64,000 nucleotides of DNA from the NCBI GenBank assembly GCA_037127315.1, contig JBBBDQ010000225.1:675001-739000 (forward strand), written 5' to 3'. This DNA is from Ascarosepion bandense (taxonomy: Eukaryota; Mollusca; Cephalopoda; Sepiida; Sepiidae). Below the pieces are notes generated by a model. That model ran no database searches and was not told the DNA's origin. It worked only from the letters and a program-made list of their open reading frames with translations. The translations under genes were made by a program, and so were the position numbers. Below, piece after piece: positions 15,301 to 25,700 of this stretch (its first letter is position 1; the number at the start of each line of letters is the position of its first letter).

Positions 15301-16668
15301 AACATTTAACAACAAATAACACCAATTATGATGATTTTATGATTAAGTTCTCATGTGAATATTAATCAGCATTCAAAGAGCTTTTTCAAGATGTACAACT
15401 TGACCATATTGTGAGATATGAAAATATTAGCATATAGTGTCAAATAGCAAAATCTGCCATTTCGAATTTGGCTCAACTCGGTAAAATGAAATTTGAGAAA
15501 GGATCAAATAAGATAATCTGACTTTTAAACAAAAAAATAAAATAAAATAAATAGATCACCTTTAGAAATCTATCCAATCTCAGGAACCCTTTAACCTAGA
15601 AATGTAAAATAAGTACTATTCAACTTGTATCATGAAGCTCTGTAAGTGTACAGACTGTGAAAAAAATCTGATGGTAGGACTCTTGTTGATTTGACATGCT
15701 GTGACTCATACTATCAAACCCGGCAACCATTCTATTTGTTTACCCAAAGGTTGCATAGATCTGATAAAAATAGTTCCAAAATTTCAGATGAAAGTTTGAA
15801 TGCAAATGGTTTAACATGTAGGACATACTGTCATGGCAGACCAAAGCACATTGTCAATTACTTATCAGATGTTTAGAGATTGTAGATCTGAATTTACTAG
15901 AACACTTATGAAAATTTTGAACTTGACTTCTACAAATAAATGCTGGCACATACCAAGACATTCACTTCTCCAATAACTGGGTAGTTCTACTTATGTAGTC
16001 TGCCTCATACTGGCACCTAAATTGATAACAGAACTAATATGATAGATTGGTAGATTTTAACATTAATTGACAAGAGAATACAATAAGCAAATTAGCAGTA
16101 AAATACTAATTGCTAATGCTAGCAGAAATTTGTTTAAGCAAATCTCATACCAAGCTTACCAAGCAAGACATTTATCAGAACTTAGCACTTTAGGTTTATG
16201 AAACTGCACAAATAGATTGTGCTACATCTAAACAACAGCCACTATTACATAAGACTTTCTTAATAAATTTGGTTTCATTATCCATTTTAGTCTTAGAACA
16301 AATCATTTGAGCAGTCTTATTAAGGTCAATTTTGTTTAAGACAAAATGTGTCCCAACAGGTATTTAATCTGATAAAAGTTGGTTTCTGGTACAGTGAAGT
16401 AACAAACACCAAATCAATACTCAACACTTAGCAGTAGAACCTCTAACCCAAACTTGCTATCACCCTCACAAAAAATGTCATCCACATACTGAAGATAGAG
16501 TTGAGTCAACTGATGTAAGCAAGCAGCCTTCGTAAAAATCCATGAAAATGTTAACCTTTGTAGAACCCAATAGGCTTTCCACAGAAATTCCATCAGTCTA
16601 CATATAGGTTGTTACATCTCAGTATGATTAGCTGGTAATTATATAGGATTCCCCATGTTCAAAACGAG

Positions 16669-16734
<66 letters not shown>

Positions 16735-19700
16735 ATTTCTTATCTTTAGTGTGAACATCTTTTCACAGCCGTTTTTTCTTCTCAATTGACTTCTGACGAG
16801 AGAAGAATGTGATCAGCCTTTTCTATTTCTTCTCTCCTATTTTTATTAATATTTTTGGTAATTGTATCTTTTCTCCCTGTCCATTTTCCTCTTATTTCAA
16901 TAAATGTTTTGTTTTATAGCATTAGTTCAGAATTGTTACATATATATTTTAAAAATAAAACAGCGAAATCTCAAAAACCTAAAGAAAGTTCCCCTGAAGA
17001 GGTAAAGTGCAAAAGAGACCACGTGGCGAATATAGACAACTGATTAATGACTGTCTTTTGGTACAAGTCATCAAAACACATGGCTGGATAAAGAGATTTT
17101 ATACAAGCAAAAAATTGAAACAATAAAAATTTCTTGGTGACCAGCCAAAGCTGACAACAAGTGAGATTGCACTATAAACAGGGTTGAAAATAAGGATTTC
17201 TTGATGGGTTGAGAAATTAATGACCCTGATAAGAAATCGAGACATCTGGCAAGTTTCTGATCGGAGGCCAGAGTTATCCTTGCGTAGAAGAAATGTTGAA
17301 ATAATAATAATTAATGACTGCAAATAAATGCAACCTGAGACCGACAAATCAAATCGGTTGGAGGAGGACTGGTTGGTAGTGAGCATAGGTGGAAAACTAA
17401 GGAAGGCGGAGAATTTGTACACGTATTTGAAGGGTATTAATCAATGAAGAAAGGAAGGAGCTATTCACAGAAAGAAAAAACCCAAATTAAAAAAGATAAT
17501 CTTTGAAAGTCAAAGAACAAAGAGACCTTTATCATAATTAAGTAATTCACCAATTATCCTGGATCAGATATCATATCGTATTCCAGTTTTGAGTGGAAAT
17601 CCATATTAGTGAGGGCCCAAAGCAGCCAAAAGGAGTTGCAGAGAAATTTTGGCCAAAGAGATTTTTAGTTGAGATGAGAGACCTTGCTGCCTGACATCAT
17701 GTGACTGCTTGCCTAAGAAGAATTCTTACTTGAACCCTGTGCCAAACTTAACAGAACCAGCCGACATATTATAATTCAACTTTAGACTTAGACTGGGAAG
17801 ATAGGTATCTGCATGAAGTAGATAGAATTGACTGCTGGAATGAGTAAGCCTGTACTAAGTATCAAAGATATAAAGTTTTTTTTTATAAGATACCTTTTTC
17901 TTCATGTGACTTCCCCAGCTTGAACAAATTCATTTGCAGTGGTTCCTGAAGGTTATTTAGCTTCACACATCTTAGAATCAAATCAAAACACAATGTACGA
18001 TAAGATTGGGTGCAGCTAACGATCCAGCCCTAGGAATTGGGCAGTTTGAAGAATGAAGGTGAGGCAGGTCAGATATTGGTTGCTGTGACCAGAATCAACA
18101 CGAAAACAGGCCACATATTGTTGCCGCTACCAGGATATATCCAAAAATAACACAGCTAACAGCAGACAGCTAAAAACAGAGCAAAAACCACGGACTTTGG
18201 TCACCATAACCATAGGTTCTAAAATTACGCTCCAAAGAATGTTGTGAGACCCAAAGGACTTTGGACATTTTGACCATATGATTCCACTCCATAATTTTTT
18301 TTTCTCTCTGTCTTCCCGTACTGAAGCAGCCACAAGAAAAAATATACAGTAACAGGTAGGTCGCATTATGGTTTTCCCTGAAATTTCTTCATTTGCAGCT
18401 TACCAGAGCCAATTGTCTTGTTTTTTTTATTATTTTTCTTCTTTTGATTTGTTTGATTGTTCTGCTGTTAAGGACTATACAAAGAGTGAAGTTTACTAGG
18501 GCCTACCAAATAGAAACGATCAACTTGAAGAAGCTGAAAGACTATCCTGTGTTGGAGACAATGCAGAAAAAGACACAGAAAGTGACTGATCCACATTATT
18601 AATAATAATCAATGGCAGTCCACAGGGGACTGCATTACATGGTTTAATTAATATGAGAAAAATAGTTACTGTTCATTTATTAAATATGATATCAAAGACT
18701 TCTATTCCTCAATAACCAAATGTATAGTAAATGAAGCTATAAATTTAGCTAAAGAATACAATGAAGTTTCAGTAGAGGAATTCTAATTATTTAGGCATTG
18801 CCGAGAACATTACATCATTATAATGATTCCTTGTGGGCGAAAAAAACTGACACCAACAGGTTTGATAATTCCATGGGGGTGCATGATGGGGCAGAGGTGG
18901 CCGAGCTGGTGGGATGCCTCCTCCTGCATAAATTAAATGAATTCATAGATTTCCATAATCACGGATTATACTGTGATGATGGATTAATTATCGTTGACTG
19001 GAGTACCCCACAAATTTGCGACAGAAAAAGAAAGAGATTGCATCGGTTCTTTAAAAACAACAGCTTTATCATAGAAGTTGAATGCAATTTAAAAGTAGTT
19101 AACTATTCACATGTTACCCTAAATATTATCAATGGTATGGTTGCTCTGTACATTAAAGAAAAACTATAACTATTTACGTTAACACTAAATCTAACCATCC
19201 TAAACATTATGAAAAGTATCCCCAAAGGAATTGCTAATAGGTTATCCACTAATTCATCCACTATCGATATATTCAATAAATATAAGCAAACTTATCAGGA
19301 GGCATTAACTAAAAGTGGATATAAAGAAAACCTTGAATTCATTAAGACAAACTCCTAAGAATAAGAACAGAAAAAGGAAGGTAATTTGGTTCAATCCCCC
19401 CTTTAATCAGGAAGTTAAAACTAATATCGACAAATTATTTTTTTCCATATTAAAAATTTTGGTAAAGGAAGTTCATTGTATAAAATTTTAAACAAAAATA
19501 CAGTTAAATTAGGTTACTCATGTTTGCCCAATATGGGTAAATTAATCAGCAGCCTTAATAAAACCAAAATGAATCAGAATTCAACCAGTAAGACCACATG
19601 TAATTGCAGAGTTAAAACTAATTGTCCTTTAAATGGCAAATGCCAACAATCCTGTGTTGTATACAAAGTTAAAGTTTATAAAAATAAAGATTTACAACCT

Positions 19701-22700
19701 AAGATCTACATAGGCGCCACACAGGACTCCTTAAAATTAGACTTTATAACCACACTAGTACTTTCAAGAATGAGAAATATAGGCATTGCACTACTCTAGC
19801 TACACATGTTTGGAATATTAAAAAAACACTGAATACGGACCCCATTTTAAAATGGGAAATCCTTAAACATTGTTCAAAGTATGGAGCTGGAAGTAAATTC
19901 TGTAAATTGTGCAGTGAGGAGAAACTAGCGATTGCGTTATTTGAACCCGCACAGGAATTAATTCTAAATCTGAGATTTTGCATAAATGTAGACACACAAA
20001 AAATTACCTTCTTGCTTAGTCTTTTTTTTCCTCAATAAAGTGACCCCCCCCCTTGTGCTTTTGCTGCCTTCTGTGTTTTAGTCACGTGGTTGAGTATCTA
20101 TAAATTACCACTTTATTTCTTCTGTATTAGCCGACTTACCCTGACAAGCTGTAGGGCGAAACCTAGGTAGGTCTGTTGGCTCTTACTTAGATTTATTCTT
20201 TCTTTGTTGCTCTACTATTGTATTGAGCACTTTACTGTTAGGGTTCTCGTCTCGAGGTTTTTTTCTTTCCTACGAGTATTTTGACATATGTTCAAGTACT
20301 TAGTTTTTTTTTTTTTTTTTTTTTTTTTACTCCCCCTTTTTTCCTCTCCGAGTTTGTTTTCGGTTGGTTTTTCAAGACGAACTGAAATATATTATAACAA
20401 TTATTAGTATTAGTATTATTATCATTACTGTTATATATGTGTCTATAAGTTTATTTTTATACTTTCATAGTGTTTTGTCCCCAGTTTTGGGGTTAACTAT
20501 TTGCCCATAGCTGGGACCCTAACAGGTGCTACCACCCCAAGTCAGGGTGAACCTGGGAACAGCAATTAAGAGGTGGTTCCATGCTCCTCACAATCTTCCA
20601 ATCAGAGGCCTTGCTGTAGTTTACTGTCATACCCAAGACCCATAAAACTTGAAACATGAAGGTATTTGTGTTGTATCATTGATGAGTGATGCACAGAGAA
20701 GAAAGTGTGCTCAATATATTTATTTAGCACAGTATCTAGCATTAATGGATATATACAAAAAATACAAAACAATAAGTTACAAACAATTAACAAGACAAAT
20801 TTACAAGCAAAAGAGGAGGGTCTAAATGGTGAATAGCTGCCTGAGATTACAACCTCCCAATCAGAGGCCTTGCTGCCAGATGCAGTTTACCATCATACCC
20901 AGGACCTTAGAAAGAGATAAAAAGTAAGGTTATATGTATTTAGGGATCTAAGGCTGGAAGTATTAGAGTAATGTCATGAAAAGTTGGGATATATAGGGAT
21001 CGATAAAACCTGTGACCTTGTGGGAAGAAATCATTATTGGCCTGGACTATATAAGGCAACTGACTACATCCAATGTTGCATGGTGTGCCAAATGCAAGGT
21101 AGAAGACAGAAGATGGCACCATTGGAAGGGACAGATGTTCCAAATGTTCCCTTGGAGAAGATAAGTATAGATGTATCAGGACTATATGGAGAGACCTCTA
21201 GGGGCAGTGTCTACATAGTGAGCTTTGTGGATTGGCTGACAAACTGACCTGAGGCATATGCTGTGCCAGATAAAGCCCAGACAATAGCTGAATTAGTGAT
21301 GAATGAAATATTCTGTAGGTATGGTGCTCCTGCGCAGCTGGTCATAGATAATGAACCAGAACATTTGAACAAAATAATGACAGCCGTCCTGGCAAGCTTG
21401 AATGTGGAGTATATAATCACATTCTTCTATCATCTCCAGAGTAATGAAAAAAAGTAGAAAGATTCCATAGGACCTTAGGAAATGTATTAGCCAAATTAGC
21501 AAGAGATAATACTGAGAATTGGGACCTGTATGTGACACAGCTGAAAGATTTACAATTAATGAAACATCTAAGTTCTCACCCTATTACATGCTATTTGGGA
21601 GAGATGTGATCTTGCCAGTAGATAATTTAGTAAAACCTCATGAAGTATATGGGAAAAGACCATCACCAATTGATTATTGAACAAGAGCATAAATTGTTCA
21701 CCCAGGCACAGAAAAAAAAAAAAAAAAAGAAATGAAAGTGTGAATAAAGGAAAAAAGGAGGTAGAATTAAGAGTTGGAGAAACTGTGTACTACAGAATTC
21801 ACTTGAGAGAAGGAAAGCTGGAAAGAGGCGAGAACCCTATTATAGAATAGTAGAGCAGATAGATTCAAAGTCATTCATAATCTGGGATCAGATGGCAAGG
21901 TGAGTCAAGAGGGTTCACGCTAATGACCTGAAGTTAGCTGGGACAGCTAATTGAGAAGTAGCTGAACCAAAGACCAAGAAGACAAGGATGAGGAGAGCAA
22001 CCCTTATGGAGCCAGAAGAAAGAAAGAGAGGACAGCCAGCAGAAACTATTGATAGCAAACTTAGCAACGTGGTCAGAGTACCAGCATGAGGTCCAGTAGT
22101 ATTTGTTGTCTGTGTTGATGTTATCACATGCAGGGACTTGTGATATCACTGACTAGTTTCTCTGTTGTCAGTAGACCATAAGAGGAGCAAGGAACTGCCA
22201 GCAGTAAAGTTCAGGGTTCTGGGTTGAAACTTCCGAAAGAAAAGGAAAAGCTAAGTGAATGTGAGGAGGAGGACGAAATATCTCTTACAAAAACAGTTAA
22301 GGGAGGAAAAGGGGCTAGAAATTGAGCCAGAGTTACCTCTTAAAAAAAAATTGAGAGGGGCTGGGAACTCTGAATCTCATTAAGAAAACAAGGCTGTGAA
22401 CTGAGTGGGATGGATGGATTTGATATCAGTGTGCAAAGGTGGTGGACTTGTTCAAAACCTCATTCGGTAACTAACAGAAAATGCTGGCTAGAGAGAATGG
22501 AGGCATGGTTAGCGCATAATGAAGAGCAAAGAAAATTAATTGTTGGTGCTGTTGTTGGTCCTCAGAGAGAGAAAACAATATAAATGATGCACAATTAAAG
22601 ATATTTTGCATGATACACCCAAAAGAGAAAGACAATTTTAATGTTGCATGATTAAGGACATTTTAAACATTACATGACACACCCAGAAGGAAAGGAAGAC

Positions 22701-25700
22701 ATTTAAAACACATGATGCATGACAAATAGTATTAGTTACAGATTTTGGGGCTTTATGTGTCATATAAAGTAAATGACAAGGAATGGTATAAGAGTAATGT
22801 AACACTATTTGGTGCTAAAGGGTTAAAAAAATAGAAAGAAAGACATACAGATAAACTAAATGAAGATTTTTTCTGTTTTGTTAAAAAAAAAAAAAAGGGA
22901 GAAATCTCAAAACCCTAAAAGAAAGTTCCCACGGAGAGGTAGAATGCAAAAGAGGCCATGTGGTGAATATAGACAACTGATTAATGACTGTCTTTTGGTA
23001 CAAGTTATCAAAACATATAGCCAGATAAAGAGATTTTATACAAGTAAAAAATTGAAAAAATAAAACTTTTGGGTGACCAGCCAAAGCTGACGAGAGAGCA
23101 AGATTGAATGGGGTTTCTTGGTGGGTTGAGAAATTAATGACCCTGATAAGAAATTGAGAGACATCTAGCAAGTTTCTACCCAGTGACCAGAGTTTTCTTT
23201 GCAGAGGATAAATGTTGAAATAATAAGAATTTAATTAATGACTGCAAATAAATGTAAGCTGAAACTGATGAATCAAATCACTTGAAGGAAGACTGGTTGG
23301 TAGTGAGCATAGGTGGAAAACTAAGGAAGGCGGAGAATTTGTACAGGAAGGAGTTGATTTGGGCGGATCGATGCCTATGACTGCTACTCACGGAATGGAA
23401 AAAGATAATCTTAAAAAACCAGGGAACAAAGAGACCTTTATTGCAATTTAAGTAATTCACCAATTTCCCAAGACCAGTCATACCCACTCCAGTTTTGAGT
23501 GGAAGTTCATATAGGTGAGAGTCTGAAGCAACCAAAGGAAGTTGCAGAGAAATTTTGGCCAAAGAGATTTGCAGTTGAGATGAGAGACCTCGCTGCTTGA
23601 CATCATGTGACTGCCTGCCTAAGAACTCTGACGTGTTATATTTCAACTTTAGATGTGGGCTAGGATGATAGCTGTCTCCATGAAGTAGAGATAGCATTCG
23701 ACTGCTTGGAACAAATAAGCCAAGAATCAAAGATAAAAGTTTTTTTTATGAAGATATTTTTCTTCTTGTGACTTTCCCAGTCTGAACGAATTCATTTGCA
23801 GCGGTTCCTGAAGGTTATTCAGTTTTCACCCATCTTAGGATCAAATGAAAACAACGTGGGATAAGATTGGGTGTGGTCCGAGGTGATCACTCTATTGATC
23901 CAGCCCCAGAAATTTAGTTTGAAGACCAAAGAAGGTGGGGCAGGCCTTAAAAATGATTTAAAAAGAAAAAAAAAACAAACAAACAGAAAGGGTATTTTTC
24001 TTTTGTCTGACATTTTTTTTGTTTTATGAGCACCAGGATAAAACCAAATTTTTCCAAGCATAAATAAAATTCGATTCTATGATACGCAGAGAAGAAAATA
24101 TTTAAAAATATTAAATTAAGGAACTATTTTATTGGTGCAAAGTTAACTTAAAATGTAGTTTAAATTCTGATTTTTTTCTTATCACAGGACAAATAATGAG
24201 GTACAGCCAAATCTGAAAAACTTTTTGTACACAGGTGATCGTTAGCATGAAAGTGCCCTGGTTGTAACAATTTATGATCTATTTTTTTTTTATTAAAAAA
24301 AATTTTTTTTCGTATTATTTTATGTCTCAGAATATAGTCTGGGATAAAATGATTTTAGAGTCATCTGACTTTTCTTTTTTATTAACTCTTACAAATAAAA
24401 ATTAAAATAATGAAAAGATACAGTATAAAAAAAAAGAAAAATGGAGGTGATCAGAAATGTTATGTCCGAACTATTAAAATTGCTAAAATTGAAATTACTT
24501 AAAATGTTTTCACTGAAACGTTTATGCAGTCATAATTTAAAAACAGCATACACAATACACATATAGTAGAGATCAATGCAAGAGAGAAACTACTAGACAA
24601 TATGGAAGGATCTTTTCTTATCTTTCAGTAAGGTAGTTAGTTTTGTTAAGCACAAAAAGGGTTGTGATTGAAACAACTAGTTAGAATGGCGGGATAGGGA
24701 GGTGGATTGATGATTTTAACGTACAAAAACAAATTCCGAATTCCAAATACTGAATTATTCTCTTAGATGTCTCTCGCTTCATAGTCATATCATTTTTTCA
24801 AAGCAGTCAACTCAATTCAATATTTTGAAGGTAAAAATTACTTTCTCGAGGAATAAGTTCATTAAGTATTTTGAATCTCACATTTGTTTTTTTGGTACGT
24901 TATCAACGATAACCGACATTTCTTAAATAAAATTACCTTTTATAAGGTAAAATGCTTAAATGAAAAATGCCTGCTTAAATGAAAAATGCGAAACAAGGAC
25001 GAGCTGAAAGTGAATACATGGACTCGGGGAAATAGATTTCCTCTTGGCACTTTTTACCTAATGATAGATACTTTTCAAATAACTTTCTCTAGCGTAGCCC
25101 AAATTCCACTTGAGGAAACATGAAAAAACTATTAGCCACCATAATAATAAAATTTAAAAAAAAAAAAGGCGGAAGTAAACTTTTTTTTAAACCTAATTTT
25201 TTTGGATTCTGATCAATATACTTTCGTTTTAAAATACACCACGTTTACTGGAATTACTAAATAATCCCTTGGCTTTCAATTATAGCTAAAGCTTGAAGAT
25301 AAGTTATTTTAAAAATTTAAATTTTTTAGGTATCGAAAAATGACTGGTAGTACGTAGATTTTATTGTAACTGAGCGGAAAGCTGCAATGGAAATTGATAA
25401 TTACAAAAGGTAAGTTTCCTTAAAATTAATTAAATTAAATCAAAAAATGTTATCAGGGTAAGAAAATAATTTAGTTTAACAAAATTTGTAAAGTTTTAGA
25501 CATAATTTAATGCAGTAAGCAGTAATAAGCTAAAAAAAATGCTTATGAAAATTCCTCAGTTCATTTTCAACTCCATGTAGTTGGAAGTGTTAGTGAAATT
25601 AAATTGTATTAAGAAAAATGTTGGAAAATTTGCCCCTATCAGCCAATAGTATACCCTATCGTTACTATGGCAACTACGAAAATAATCACAAAAGTAACAT

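Noticed and set aside
17099..17422. 107-codon minus-strand open frame
   Set aside because: It is the counterpart noise in the other copy of the same direct repeat.
23278..23730. 150-codon minus-strand open frame
   Set aside because: It lies wholly inside a long direct repeat, the other copy does not keep the frame, and no domain is recognisable.
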